From the NCBI RefSeq assembly GCF_001447385.1, contig NZ_LLWQ01000215.1, positions 161,469 through 225,468 of the forward strand: a stretch of 64,000 nt of DNA. The letters are read 5' to 3'. The DNA comes from Paracoccus sp. MKU1 (lineage in GTDB: Bacteria; Pseudomonadota; Alphaproteobacteria; Rhodobacterales; Rhodobacteraceae). The translations under genes were made by a program, and so were the position numbers. The stretch's first letter is position 1. Each line of letters opens with the position of its first letter. Shown here in pieces: positions 17,402 through 24,836 of this stretch. The notes under the pieces are model-generated. The model worked only from the letters and a program-made list of their open reading frames with translations. It had not been told where the DNA came from and made no database searches.

Positions 17402-17431
17402 AAAAAGCCGCCGGTCTTGGGCCAGCGGCTT
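17402..17431 (-). terminator. Attenuator terminator in the DAHP synthase leader
   Basis: Minus strand: AAGCCGCTGG, loop CCCAAGA, CCGGCGGCTT, then TTT. This is a 10-bp stem with one U-G pair and a run of five U, sitting 47 bases before the aroG start and 25 bases after the leader-peptide stop. Its 5' arm CCGCTGG can instead pair with CCAGCGG (17475-17469) inside the leader ORF, giving the mutually exclusive antiterminator. Confidence 0.8.
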
Positions 17432-17456
17432 GGGGGTCAGTATCGCTTGGTTCGCG

Positions 17457-17525
17457 CTACACCCGGCTCCGCTGGGGACAGCGGAACCAATAAAACGAAA
17501 CGGTGCAGGGCATTCGATGCGACAT
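17457..17525 (-). CDS. Aromatic-rich leader peptide of the DAHP synthase gene (Phe-Tyr-Trp-Phe)
   Basis: A 22-codon ORF (or 18 codons from the second ATG at 17513) ending in TAG, with codons for S-F-Y-W-F-R in the middle. Four aromatic residues in a row, one each of Tyr and Trp and two Phe, match the three end products of the pathway that aroG opens. Directly behind the TGG codon a hairpin forms (TCCGCTG with CAGCGGA, loop TCCC), the classical 1:2 pause structure. A ribosome held at these codons would cover segment 1 and free segment 2 (CCAGCGG, 17475-17469) to pair with CCGCTGG of the terminator. There is no clear Shine-Dalgarno; if the promoter at 17532-17560 is right, the message starts at or next to the ATG at 17525 and the ORF is leaderless. 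Confidence 0.75.
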   Translation of the reverse strand: MSHRMPCTVSFYWFRCPQRSRV

Positions 17526-17531
17526 GCGCCA

Positions 17532-17560
17532 TCCATAACCGCTGCGCGACGCGCTGTCAC
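17532..17560 (-). promoter_or_regulatory. Promoter candidate for the aroG leader transcript
   Basis: Minus strand GTGACA (17560-17555), 17-base spacer, TATGGA (17537-17532). The -35 matches 5 of 6, the -10 only its first three bases. It would place the transcript start about at the leader ATG (17525). Moderate support only. Confidence 0.4.
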
Positions 17561-17616
17561 GCCGATTCCTGCGCGCGGGTTTTGGCGGCGCCGCGCTCCG
17601 TGCTATCGTGCCGCGC

Positions 17617-18336
17617 ATGACCAGAATGCAGCCTCCCACCGCCGGATCGGGCGGGATCGGCCGGGACGACGAGGACGGCTTTGCCTCGCCGCCCTGCCTT
17701 GCCGCGCGGATCGCGCCGGACTACTTCGACCCGCTGGCCGTCGATGCGCAGCAGGCCCGCGACGTGGCGCGCTGGCGCAAGGCCCGGCGCGAGGAATTGC
17801 TGGCCCGCCGCGCGGGCCTGAGCATCGCCGAGCGGCAGGCCATTGCCGCGGCCATCGGCCAGGCGCTGGATGCCCTGCTGGCCGAGCGATTGCCCGATCT
17901 CCGGGGCAGGGTGATCGCTGGCTATTGGCCGATCCGGTCCGAGCCCGACCTGCGCCCCTGGCTGGCCCGCCTGCATGAGCGGGGCGCCATCCCGGCCCTG
18001 CCGGTGGTCGAGCAACCGGCCAGCCCGCTGGTCTTTCGCCCCTGGCAGCCCGGCGCGGCGATGCGGCGGGGGCATTGGAACATCCCGGTCCCGGCCTGCG
18101 CCGAAACGGTCGAGCCCGAGGTGGTGCTGGCCCCGCTGGTCGGCTGGGACGGCGCAGGTTATCGGCTGGGCTATGGCGGCGGCTATTTCGACCGCACGCT
18201 GGCCGCGCGGCACCCGTTGGCGATCGGCACCGGCTTGCAGGCGGCGCGACTGGAGACGATCTATCCGCAGCCCCATGACATCCGGCTGGCCGCCATCGTC
18301 ACCGAGAGCGGCGTGCAATATCGGGACATGGCGTAA
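17617..18336 (+). CDS. 5-formyltetrahydrofolate cyclo-ligase
   Basis: Recycles 5-formyl-THF to 5,10-methenyl-THF using ATP. The 239-residue protein has the family's basic N-terminal helix RKARREELLARRAGLS and the C-terminal signature LVGWDGAGYRLGYGGGYFDRTLA (about residues 175-197), plus an N-terminal extension of about 45 residues compared with E. coli YgfA. The ATG at 17617 has no good ribosome site; a TGCTAT hexamer at 17601-17606 would put the transcript start nearly on the ATG, so the message may be close to leaderless (weak inference). Divergent from aroG; 99 bases before the FMN reductase gene. Confidence 0.88.
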   Translation: MTRMQPPTAGSGGIGRDDEDGFASPPCLAARIAPDYFDPLAVDAQQARDVARWRKARREELLARRAGLSIAERQAIAAAIGQALDALLAERLPDLRGRVIAGYWPIRSEPDLRPWLARLHERGAIPALPVVEQPASPLVFRPWQPGAAMRRGHWNIPVPACAETVEPEVVLAPLVGWDGAGYRLGYGGGYFDRTLAARHPLAIGTGLQAARLETIYPQPHDIRLAAIVTESGVQYRDMA

Positions 18337-18435
18337 AAATCTTGTCGGGCATGGCGTCGATTCCCGGGCCCGCGACGTTGAGCGACAGCCGAGTCGTTCC
18401 GCGTAATCATTGGCAGGCAGGAAAGGAAAGCACCG

Positions 18436-18978
18436 ATGACCAAGACAATCCTGGGCCTCAGCGGCAGTCTGCGCCGCGCCTCGTTCAATGCCGGGCTGCT
18501 GCGGGCGGCGGCCGACCTGGCGCCCGAGGATGTGCGGATCCAGATCGGCTCGATCCGCGAGGTGCCGCTTTACGACGGCGATCTCGAAGCCGCAACGGGC
18601 CTGCCCGAGCCGGTGCGCGTCCTGCAATCGCAGCTTGCCGCGGCGGACGGGCTGCTGCTGGTGACGCCGGAATACAATAACGGCGTGCCGGGCGTGTTCA
18701 AGAACGCCGTGGACTGGATGTCGCGCGGCGAGGGGCTGGCGATGTTCGTGGGCAAGCCGGTGGCGGTGATCGGCGCCTCGCCCGGCGGGTTCGGCACCAT
18801 CCTGGCGCAGAATCACTGGCTGCCGGTGCTGCGCACGCTCAAGGCCGCGCTGTGGACCGAGGGGCGGCTGATGGTGTCGCGCGCGGGGTCGGTCTTCGAC
18901 GATCAGGGCAACCTGACCGGCGACAAGACGCGCGAGCAGTTGCGCAAGTTCCTGCAAGGCTTCGCCGCCAGCCTCTGA
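18436..18978 (+). CDS. NADPH-dependent FMN reductase-family flavoprotein
   Basis: A 180-residue flavodoxin-fold protein. The FMN phosphate loop GLSGSLRRASFN is at about residues 7-18 and the conserved PEYNNGVPGVFKNAVDWMSR at about 78-97; this is the chromate reductase/azoreductase-like NADPH:FMN reductase family. AGGAAAGGA precedes the ATG. Probable role is two-electron reduction of quinones, azo dyes or metals in the cytoplasm; the natural substrate is not known. Convergent with the 65-residue cysteine protein across a shared hairpin. Confidence 0.87.
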   Translation: MTKTILGLSGSLRRASFNAGLLRAAADLAPEDVRIQIGSIREVPLYDGDLEAATGLPEPVRVLQSQLAAADGLLLVTPEYNNGVPGVFKNAVDWMSRGEGLAMFVGKPVAVIGASPGGFGTILAQNHWLPVLRTLKAALWTEGRLMVSRAGSVFDDQGNLTGDKTREQLRKFLQGFAASL

Positions 18979-18998
18979 CGATCCTGTCCCCTAAACGC

Positions 18999-19022
18999 AA
19001 AAGGCAGCCCGAAGGCTGCCTT
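18999..19022. terminator. Bidirectional terminator between FMN reductase and small cysteine protein genes
   Basis: AAGGCAGCC (19001-19009), loop CGAA, GGCTGCCTT (19014-19022): a perfect 9-bp stem. On the minus strand it is followed by TTTTGCGTTT, making a good intrinsic terminator for the leftward gene; on the plus strand only TT follows. Confidence 0.75.
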
Positions 19023-19044
19023 GGGGCGCCAAGGCGCCGGCCGA

Positions 19045-19242
19045 TCACTCGGCTGCGAAGGTGGTGGCGAACTGCCCGCACCAATCGTTCGACTTGACCA
19101 CCGGCCAATAGCCCCGGGTGTCCGCATCCGTCTGGTTGACGGGCGGGTTGGCGCGGCACAGGCCGGAATCGGAAAGCGTGCTGGCGGAGTTGGCGACGTG
19201 ATCCTCATAGAACGCACAGGCGCTGCAAGCGGTTTTCGTCAT
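19045..19242 (-). CDS. 65-residue cysteine-containing protein of unknown function
   Basis: I do not recognise the family. The protein starts [15 protein letters not shown] and has four or more cysteines: a CSAC pair at residues 6 and 9, one in [10 protein letters not shown] (29) and one in NDWCGQF (55), a pattern that could hold a metal or Fe-S centre. The end [16 protein letters not shown] is rich in aromatic residues. AGGAGA lies seven bases before the ATG, a good sigma70-type promoter lies upstream (19318-19346) and an intrinsic terminator follows the gene, so it is a complete single-gene unit. No signal peptide. Confidence 0.8.
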   Translation of the reverse strand: MTKTACSACAFYEDHVANSASTLSDSGLCRANPPVNQTDADTRGYWPVVKSNDWCGQFATTFAAE

Positions 19243-19257
19243 GGCTGTTTCTCCTGT

Positions 19258-19304
19258 CTGGCTGGCTGTTGCTGTGGTGGCTGGCTGGCATTGCGGCTGG
19301 CTGG
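19258..19304 (-). repeat. Three CCAGCCAG repeats in the 5' untranslated region of the cysteine protein
   Basis: CTGGCTGG on the plus strand occurs at 19258-19265, 19281-19288 and 19297-19304, i.e. CCAGCCAG three times between the promoter and the ribosome site of the 65-residue gene. Could bind a regulator of translation or stability; no partner was found. Confidence 0.6.
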
Positions 19305-19317
19305 CGACCTTGGCCCC

Positions 19318-19346
19318 GATATAGAGGGCGATTCGCGGCAGGTCAA
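19318..19346 (-). promoter_or_regulatory. Sigma70-type promoter of the 65-residue cysteine protein
   Basis: Minus strand TTGACC (19346-19341), 17-base spacer, TATATC (19323-19318), followed by about 70 bases of leader before the ATG at 19242. Both hexamers are close to consensus, unusual for this G+C-rich sequence. Confidence 0.65.
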
Positions 19347-19556
19347 TAAATAATCCTGTAAAAACATATAATTGACAGATTTGCTTGGTGTTCCGTTCCC
19401 GATCCGAACACTCGGGTTTCGATTTTGCGTCCTGTGAAAAACGCTCGGGAAAGGCAGGCGGGTGGTGCGGCGGGCGTCAAGAAAGCTTCATCGGATTGAG
19501 CCATTTCCGTCACCGATGCCGGCTATCAGCGCCCCAACCGCTCATGGAGGGTCGCC

Positions 19557-20375
19557 TTGCTTGCAGTTCAGAACGTCACCCGCGTCTTTTCCGGGCGTGC
19601 GGCGGTGGACGACATCAGTTTTTCCGTGGACGGTCCGGCCTTCGTCGGCATCATCGGCCGCTCGGGGGCGGGCAAATCGACCTTCCTGCGCATGATGAAC
19701 CGGCTGACCGACGCCTCGGCCGGGCGGATCTGCGTGGACGGGCGCGACATCCTGGCGCTGCGCGGCCGCGACCGCCGGGCCTGGCAAAGCCAATGCGCGA
19801 TGATCTTCCAGCAGTTCAACCTGGTGCCGCGCATGGACGTGGTCTCGAACGTGCTGCACGGGTTGCTGAACCGCCGGCCGGTGCTGGCCACGCTGTTCAA
19901 CCTGTGGCCGCGCGCCGACATCCTGCGGGCGCTGGAGATCCTCGACCGGCTGGGCATCGCCGAACAGGCCCCCAAGCGGGCCGAGGCGCTGTCGGGCGGC
20001 CAGCAGCAGCGCGTCGCCATCGCCCGGGCGCTGATGCAGGACCCCCGGATCATCCTGGCCGACGAGCCCATCGCCAGCCTCGACCCGATGAACGCGCAGA
20101 TCGTCATGGACACGCTCAAGCGCATCAATGTCGAGGACGGGCGCATGGTCATCGCCAACCTGCACACGCTGGACACGGCGCGGCGCTATTGCGACCGGGT
20201 GATCGGCATGCGCGACGGCCGCATCGTCTTCGACGGCACGCCCGCGCAGCTTTCGACCGGCGTCGCCCGCGACATCTATGGCGCCGACCACAGCTTCAAC
20301 GAGGCCGCGACCTCGACCGCGATCCCCGCCGACGCCACGGCCGATGCGGCCTATGCCGCGCGGCTGATGGCCTGA
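19557..20375 (+). CDS. phnC: Phosphonate ABC transporter ATP-binding protein PhnC
   Basis: A 272-residue ATPase that powers phosphonate import. Walker [13 protein letters not shown] (about residues 34-45), Q-loop [20 protein letters not shown] (typical of PhnC), signature [16 protein letters not shown], Walker [14 protein letters not shown]. The start is a TTG at 19557 with GGAGG seven bases upstream; no ATG fits the conserved N terminus. First gene of the phnCDEE unit. Confidence 0.94.
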   Translation: MLAVQNVTRVFSGRAAVDDISFSVDGPAFVGIIGRSGAGKSTFLRMMNRLTDASAGRICVDGRDILALRGRDRRAWQSQCAMIFQQFNLVPRMDVVSNVLHGLLNRRPVLATLFNLWPRADILRALEILDRLGIAEQAPKRAEALSGGQQQRVAIARALMQDPRIILADEPIASLDPMNAQIVMDTLKRINVEDGRMVIANLHTLDTARRYCDRVIGMRDGRIVFDGTPAQLSTGVARDIYGADHSFNEAATSTAIPADATADAAYAARLMA

Positions 20376-20408
20376 CGGCCCTGCCATACTGCAACCCATG
20401 GAGAGACC

Positions 20409-21308
20409 ATGAAACCGCTTGCCCTGGCGCTTGCCGCCGCCACCGCCCTCACCTCTGCCGCCACCGCCCAGCCGATCACCGGCTTCAATCTCGGCATCAT
20501 GGGCGGCGAGAACGCGCAGGACCGCATGACCTCGAACGAATGCTATCGCGCCGCCATCGAGGCCGAGCTGGGCGTGCCGGTCAAGGTCTTCACCCCCGCC
20601 GATTACGACGGCGTCATCCAGGGCCTGCTGGGCGGCACGCTGGACATGGCCTGGCTGGGCGCCTCGGGCTATGCCAAGATTCACCTGACTGATGCCGAGG
20701 CGGTCGAGCCGGTGCTGACCAAGCAGAACATGGACGGCTCGACCGGCTATTACGCCATCGGCTTCGCGCGCAAGGACAGCGGCATCGCCTCGATCGAGGA
20801 TGCCAGGGGCAAGTCCTTCGCCTTTGCCGAGCCGAACTCGACCTCGGGCTATCTGGTGCCGGGCGCCGAACTGGCCGAGACCCACGGCAAGCTGGAGGAT
20901 TTCTTCGGCCAGGTCCGTTTCGCCGGCGGGCATGAACAGGCCATCATCGGCGTGGCCAACGGCGATTTCGACGCCGGCGTCAGCTGGGCCGACGGCCTGG
21001 GCGACTGGGAGGATGGCTATAACTCGGGCGCCTTCCGCAAGGCCGCCGATGCCGGGCTGGTCGAGATGAACGACCTGGTCGAGATCTGGAAGTCCAAGCT
21101 GATCCCGGAAGGGCCGATGGTGCTGCGCAAGGCCCTGCCGCAGGAGGTCAAGGACAAGGTCACGAAACTGACCGCCGACCTGCACGAGACCGACAAGGCC
21201 TGCGCCTATGGCGTCGCCCATGGCGAGGCCAAGGATTTCGTGCCGGTGACGCATGACGCCTATCTGGGCGTGGTCGCCGCGCGCAAGCTGCAAGAAACGG
21301 CGCAGTAA
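20409..21308 (+). CDS. phnD: Phosphonate ABC transporter periplasmic binding protein PhnD
   Basis: A 299-residue periplasmic protein that binds phosphonates such as 2-aminoethylphosphonate. A signal peptide runs over the first about 20 residues (MKPLALALAAATALTSAATA). NSTSGYLVPG near residue 155 is the phosphonate-binding loop of the family, and GVPVKVFTPADYDGVIQGLLGGTLDMAWLG appears in two blocks earlier. GGAGAGACC precedes the ATG. A strong hairpin follows the stop. Confidence 0.95.
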   Translation: MKPLALALAAATALTSAATAQPITGFNLGIMGGENAQDRMTSNECYRAAIEAELGVPVKVFTPADYDGVIQGLLGGTLDMAWLGASGYAKIHLTDAEAVEPVLTKQNMDGSTGYYAIGFARKDSGIASIEDARGKSFAFAEPNSTSGYLVPGAELAETHGKLEDFFGQVRFAGGHEQAIIGVANGDFDAGVSWADGLGDWEDGYNSGAFRKAADAGLVEMNDLVEIWKSKLIPEGPMVLRKALPQEVKDKVTKLTADLHETDKACAYGVAHGEAKDFVPVTHDAYLGVVAARKLQETAQ

Positions 21309-21320
21309 GCGCCTCTTCCC

Positions 21321-21348
21321 GGCCGCGTCCCCGTGCCGGGGCGCGGCC
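21321..21348 (+). other. Stem-loop between phnD and phnE
   Basis: GGCCGCGTCCC (21321-21331) pairs with GGGGCGCGGCC (21338-21348) over 11 bp including one G-U pair; TTCGCATTTC follows. Like the hairpin behind the binding-protein gene at 10963, it probably stabilises the phnD message or acts as a partial terminator. Confidence 0.6.
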
Positions 21349-21373
21349 TTCGCATTTCAGCCGCAGGACTCTC

Positions 21374-22219
21374 ATGGCCGCCCCTGCCCCGGACCATATC
21401 CGCGATGCCTATCTGGAACTGGCCCGCCGCCGCCGGCTTTACGGCGGGCTGTTGCTGGTGATCTTCGTCGCCATGATGGCGGCGGGGTTCCGGCTGGCCG
21501 AAAGCCGCAATGCCGGCGGCTTCGTCGACGGGCTGCCGATGGTGCTGGCCTTCCCCTCCGAGGTGTTGGCCGAGGCCTGGCAGAAGCGCGCGAACCTGCC
21601 GGGCCTGCTGGCGAAGCACCTGCCCTCGCTGGTCGAGACGCTGAACATCGCCGCGGTCTCGACGCTTTTGGGCGGGCTGATGGCGATGGGGCTGGCGCTA
21701 CTGTCCACGCGCGGGCTGGCGCGCTGGCCGCGGCTGACCGGGCTGTTCCGCCGGCTGATGGACGCGCTGCGCGCCGTGCCCGAGATCGTGATCGCACTGG
21801 TGCTGATCTATATCCTGGGCGGCGGGCCGGTGCCGGCGGTGATCGCCATCTCGCTGCATACTGCCGGCGCGCTCGGCAAGCTGTTTTCCGAAGTGGCCGA
21901 GAATGCCGACCTGAAGCCGGTCGAGGGGCTGGCCTCGGTCGGCGCCGGCTGGGGCCAGCAGGTCGGGCTGGGCGTGCTGCCGCAGGTCGCGCCGAACTGG
22001 CTGTCCTATGCGCTGATGCGCTTCGAGATCAACCTGCGCGCCAGCGCCATCCTGGGCTTCGTCGGCTCGGGCGGCATCGGCTACGACCTGAAGCTGGCGA
22101 TGCAATGGGGCACGGGCCGCTATGACCAGGTGGTGGCGATCTTCCTGCTGCTGTTCGTGGCCATCGTCGCCATCGACCGGCTGTCCGACCACGCGCGCAG
22201 CCGGCTGGTAAGGGGCTGA
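21374..22219 (+). CDS. phnE: Phosphonate ABC transporter permease PhnE (first copy)
   Basis: A 281-residue inner-membrane permease with about six hydrophobic segments. The EAA-type loop reads LGKLFSEVAENADLKPVEGLASVGAGWGQ (in two blocks, about residues 168-196) and the end FEINLRASAILGFVGSGGIGYDL is the classical PhnE motif. AGGA precedes the ATG. Followed after three bases by a second, longer phnE. Confidence 0.94.
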   Translation: MAAPAPDHIRDAYLELARRRRLYGGLLLVIFVAMMAAGFRLAESRNAGGFVDGLPMVLAFPSEVLAEAWQKRANLPGLLAKHLPSLVETLNIAAVSTLLGGLMAMGLALLSTRGLARWPRLTGLFRRLMDALRAVPEIVIALVLIYILGGGPVPAVIAISLHTAGALGKLFSEVAENADLKPVEGLASVGAGWGQQVGLGVLPQVAPNWLSYALMRFEINLRASAILGFVGSGGIGYDLKLAMQWGTGRYDQVVAIFLLLFVAIVAIDRLSDHARSRLVRG

Positions 22220-22222
22220 ACC

Positions 22223-23548
22223 ATGACGACCACCGCCACGCTTTCCCCCGCGCTGACCGATACCGTGCTGACCCGCTTTGCCCGTCGCCGGCTGGCAGCC
22301 TTTGCGGTGCCGCTGGCGATCCTGGCCTATCTGGCCTATGCCGCCATCGCCTTCGACATCGCCGGGCTGGCCGGCCGGGCACGGATGGACAATGCCGCCG
22401 TGCTGCTGTCGGATTTCTGGCAGCACAAGACCCATGTGACGCGCGACAACCGCACGGGCGCGCTGCGCGTCGCCATCGACGGCGAGGCCAAGGGCACCTA
22501 TCCCTCGGACCGCCTGCCGGGCTGGATCGCCACCCAGGGCGATACCACCCGCATCGACCTGGGCCGCGGCCATGTCGTCACCTATGACGCGGAGGGCGCG
22601 CGCTACGACGTGCCGGGCTACGGCCTGATCGACATCCGCCAGCAGGACGGCGGGCTGCGCCTGACCGCGCCCGAGCCGTTGCCCGATTGGATCAACGCCT
22701 CGGACAGCCGGGTCAGCGTCACCACCGAGGCCGGGCGTTTTGCCTATACCCGTTCCAAGGTCGAGACCTTCCGCTATCAGCCGGGCTGGGCGCTGTTCTT
22801 CTTTACCCTCGACAGCCCGTTCCACTACATGAGCTGGCCCGAGATCGCCGCCAGCGCGCTTTGGGGGCCGCGCGTCGATCCCGACCTGCCCAACATCGCC
22901 GCCATGGCGCGCGATTTCTGGACCAATGCGATGTGGCGGCACGGCGATGTGCTCTGGGCCCTGTTCGAGACGGTGCTGATGGCCTTTCTGGGCACCTTCG
23001 GCGCGGCGCTGGTGGCGCTGCCGCTGGGCTTCATGGCGGCGCGCAACATGATGCCGCTGGGCGCGCTGCGTTTCGGCCTGCGGCGGATCTTCGACTTCAT
23101 CCGCGGCGTGGATGGGCTGATCTGGACCATCGTGCTGGCCCGCGCCTTCGGCCCCGGACCCATGACCGGCGCGCTCGCCATCCTGCTGACCGATACCGGA
23201 AGCTTCGGCAAGATGTTCTCGGAAGCCTTGGAAAACATCGACGAAAAGCAGGTCGAGGGCATCCGCTCGACCGGCGCCGGCGCCGTGCAGCGCGCGCGCT
23301 TCGGGGTGATCCCGCAGGTGACGCCGGTGCTGCTGTCGCAGGTGCTGTATTTCCTGGAATCGAACACGCGCGGCGCCACGGTGATCGGCGCCATCGTCGG
23401 CGGCGGCATCGGCCTGTTGCTGACCCAGGCGATCCAGACCCAGAAGGACTGGGAAGACGTGGCCTATTACATGGTGCTGATCGTGCTGATGGTCATGGCG
23501 ATGGACAGTTTCTCGGGCTGGCTGCGCCGCAGGCTGATCCGGGGCTAG
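22223..23548 (+). CDS. phnE: Phosphonate ABC transporter permease PhnE (second copy, with N-terminal extracytoplasmic domain)
   Basis: A 441-residue permease. The C-terminal 240 residues are an ordinary PhnE with the loop LTDTGSFGKMFSEALENID and the end ESNTRGATVIGAIVGGGIGLLL. Between a first hydrophobic segment (about residues 25-50) and the permease core lie about 150 hydrophilic residues, probably on the periplasmic side. Longer PhnE2 proteins of this kind occur in alphaproteobacteria. Its TAG stop shares bases with the stop of the convergent phnF (CTAG). Confidence 0.92.
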   Translation: MTTTATLSPALTDTVLTRFARRRLAAFAVPLAILAYLAYAAIAFDIAGLAGRARMDNAAVLLSDFWQHKTHVTRDNRTGALRVAIDGEAKGTYPSDRLPGWIATQGDTTRIDLGRGHVVTYDAEGARYDVPGYGLIDIRQQDGGLRLTAPEPLPDWINASDSRVSVTTEAGRFAYTRSKVETFRYQPGWALFFFTLDSPFHYMSWPEIAASALWGPRVDPDLPNIAAMARDFWTNAMWRHGDVLWALFETVLMAFLGTFGAALVALPLGFMAARNMMPLGALRFGLRRIFDFIRGVDGLIWTIVLARAFGPGPMTGALAILLTDTGSFGKMFSEALENIDEKQVEGIRSTGAGAVQRARFGVIPQVTPVLLSQVLYFLESNTRGATVIGAIVGGGIGLLLTQAIQTQKDWEDVAYYMVLIVLMVMAMDSFSGWLRRRLIRG

Positions 23549-24264
23549 AGGGCATCCTCGGGGCGCAGGGTCAGCGTGACGCGGTCGCCGGCGAACCAGG
23601 TGGTGCCGTATTCCACCGGCACGCCGCCCGCGTCCACGTTCACCGCGACCGAGCGCAGCACCGGCGCCCCCTCGGCCAGTTCCAGCGCCAGCGCCATCAC
23701 CGCCGGCGCCAGTTCCGCCGTCAGCCGGGTCGAGGCGCGGGTGTAATCCTGAAGCCCGCATTCCGCCAGCGCGGCGGTGACCGAGGGGATCGCCGCCACA
23801 TGCCGCAACAGCTCCGGAAAGCGCCCGGCATCGAAGACCGAGCGGAACACCGCCACCGGTTGGCCATCGACCAGCGACACGCCCTCGACCACATGCACCG
23901 GGCTGCCGGGGTCAAGGTGCAGCGCCTCGGCCTCTTCGGCATTGGCGGTGCGCGTCTCGGTCAGCGTCAGCCGGCGCGAGGGCGTGCGGCCCGAGGCGAC
24001 GACGTTCTGGTGGAACCGCACCCGCAGGCCCAAGGGGTAATCCGTGGGCCGCGCCGCGACAAAGACCCCGGCGCCGCGGCGCGAACGCACCGTCCCCGCC
24101 TCGGCCAGCGCGGCCAGCGCGTGGCGCACGGTATGGCGATTGACGCCGAAACGCGCGGCCAGCACCGCCTCGGATGGCAGCTTGTCGCCGGGGTGGTAGT
24201 GCCCCCCGGCGATTTCACCGGCCAGCGTGTCGGCGATGGATTTCCAGATCGGACTGCGAGTCAT
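23545..24264 (-). CDS. phnF: GntR-family (HutC/UTRA) regulator PhnF
   Basis: A 239-residue regulator: winged helix of the GntR family (about residues 8-72, with the characteristic PGDKLPSEAVLAARFGVNRHTVRHAL) and a UTRA ligand domain. Transcribed away from phnG, and a repeated TTGTCTAG element lies between them (24331-24358), so it probably represses the C-P lyase operon until phosphonate is present. AGGGA lies six bases before the ATG. Confidence 0.92.
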   Translation of the reverse strand: MTRSPIWKSIADTLAGEIAGGHYHPGDKLPSEAVLAARFGVNRHTVRHALAALAEAGTVRSRRGAGVFVAARPTDYPLGLRVRFHQNVVASGRTPSRRLTLTETRTANAEEAEALHLDPGSPVHVVEGVSLVDGQPVAVFRSVFDAGRFPELLRHVAAIPSVTAALAECGLQDYTRASTRLTAELAPAVMALALELAEGAPVLRSVAVNVDAGGVPVEYGTTWFAGDRVTLTLRPEDAL

Positions 24265-24273
24265 GCGTCCCTG

Positions 24274-24291
24274 CTGTCACCGAAAATTCAC
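24274..24291. promoter_or_regulatory. Candidate Pho box between phnF and phnG
   Basis: CTGTCAC-CGAA-AATTCAC (24274-24291) fits the 7-4-7 direct-repeat layout of PhoB sites: the first repeat is perfect and the second keeps TCAC. C-P lyase operons are generally induced by phosphate starvation through PhoB, which supports the call. The second half is weak. Confidence 0.45.
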
Positions 24292-24330
24292 AAGACTGCC
24301 CTTGAGCCGAATCGACGGGCGGGCTATCAC

Positions 24331-24358
24331 TTGTCTAGTTGTATAGGAATCTAGACAA
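24331..24358. promoter_or_regulatory. PhnF operator candidate: three TTGTMTAG elements
   Basis: TTGTCTAG (24331-24338), TTGTATAG (24339-24346) and, inverted, CTAGACAA (24351-24358). First and third form a perfect 8-bp inverted repeat with a 12-bp gap; first and second are direct repeats. HutC-subfamily GntR regulators bind sites built on TTGTNTAGACAA-like halves. Lies 26 bases before phnG. Confidence 0.65.
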
Positions 24359-24383
24359 ACCCGCAAGCTTGTCGAGGCCCGGA

Positions 24384-24836
24384 ATGTCCCAATCATCCCA
24401 ACCCGAAACCGCTGCGCGCCGCGACTGGATCTCGGCGCTGGCCAAGGCGCCGCCGGGGCGGCTGGCGGCGCTGCTGCCCGAACTGCCCGCGTATGAGATG
24501 CTGCGCGCGCCCGAGATCGGCACCGTCATGGTGCAGGGCCGCATCGGCGGCACCGGCGCGCCCTTCAACCTGGGCGAGATGACCGTCACCCGTTGCTCGG
24601 TTCGCCTGTCCGAGGGCGCGGTGGGCCATGCCTGTGTGCAGGGCCGCAACAAGGCGCATGCCGCCCGTGCCGCCGTCGCCGATGCGCTGATGCAGACCGG
24701 CGCGGCGCCGCAGATCGCGGCGCAGGTGCTGGGCCCCCTGCGCCAGGAGGCTGCCGAGGCCCGCGCCACCCGCGCCGGCAAGGCCGCCGCCACCCGGGTC
24801 GAATTCTTCACCATGCTGCGCGGAGAGGACGCATGA
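24384..24836 (+). CDS. phnG: C-P lyase core complex subunit PhnG
   Basis: A 150-residue subunit of the PhnGHIJ complex that attaches phosphonate to ribose. The block GRIGGTGAPFNLGEMTVTRCSVRL (in two parts, about residues 51-75) and GHACVQGRNKAHA are diagnostic. The ATG at 24384 is chosen to follow the operator and a GAGG at 24374; the open frame extends upstream through the operator. Stop overlaps the phnH start as ATGA. Confidence 0.93.
   Translation: MSQSSQPETAARRDWISALAKAPPGRLAALLPELPAYEMLRAPEIGTVMVQGRIGGTGAPFNLGEMTVTRCSVRLSEGAVGHACVQGRNKAHAARAAVADALMQTGAAPQIAAQVLGPLRQEAAEARATRAGKAAATRVEFFTMLRGEDA

Larger units (their letters stand above)
19243..19556. other. Intergenic region between the cysteine protein and phnC
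   Basis: 314 bases without a convincing gene. It holds the promoter and CCAGCCAG repeats of the leftward gene in its first 100 bases, an A+T-rich patch around 19345-19380, and, nearer phnC, a loose inverted repeat CATCGG (19489-19494)/CCGATG (19513-19518). I looked for a Pho box before phnC and did not find a convincing one. Confidence 0.6.

Noticed and set aside
17033..17560. 175-residue minus-strand open frame running through the aroG leader into aroG
   Set aside because: It is in a different frame from aroG and passes through the terminator hairpin; the short aromatic-rich ORF in another frame explains the region better.
19347..19556. Pho box before phnC
   Set aside because: No pair of TGTCAT-like repeats with 11-base period was found; the loose CATCGG/CCGATG repeat and a lone TTGACA at 19372 without a -10 are not enough.
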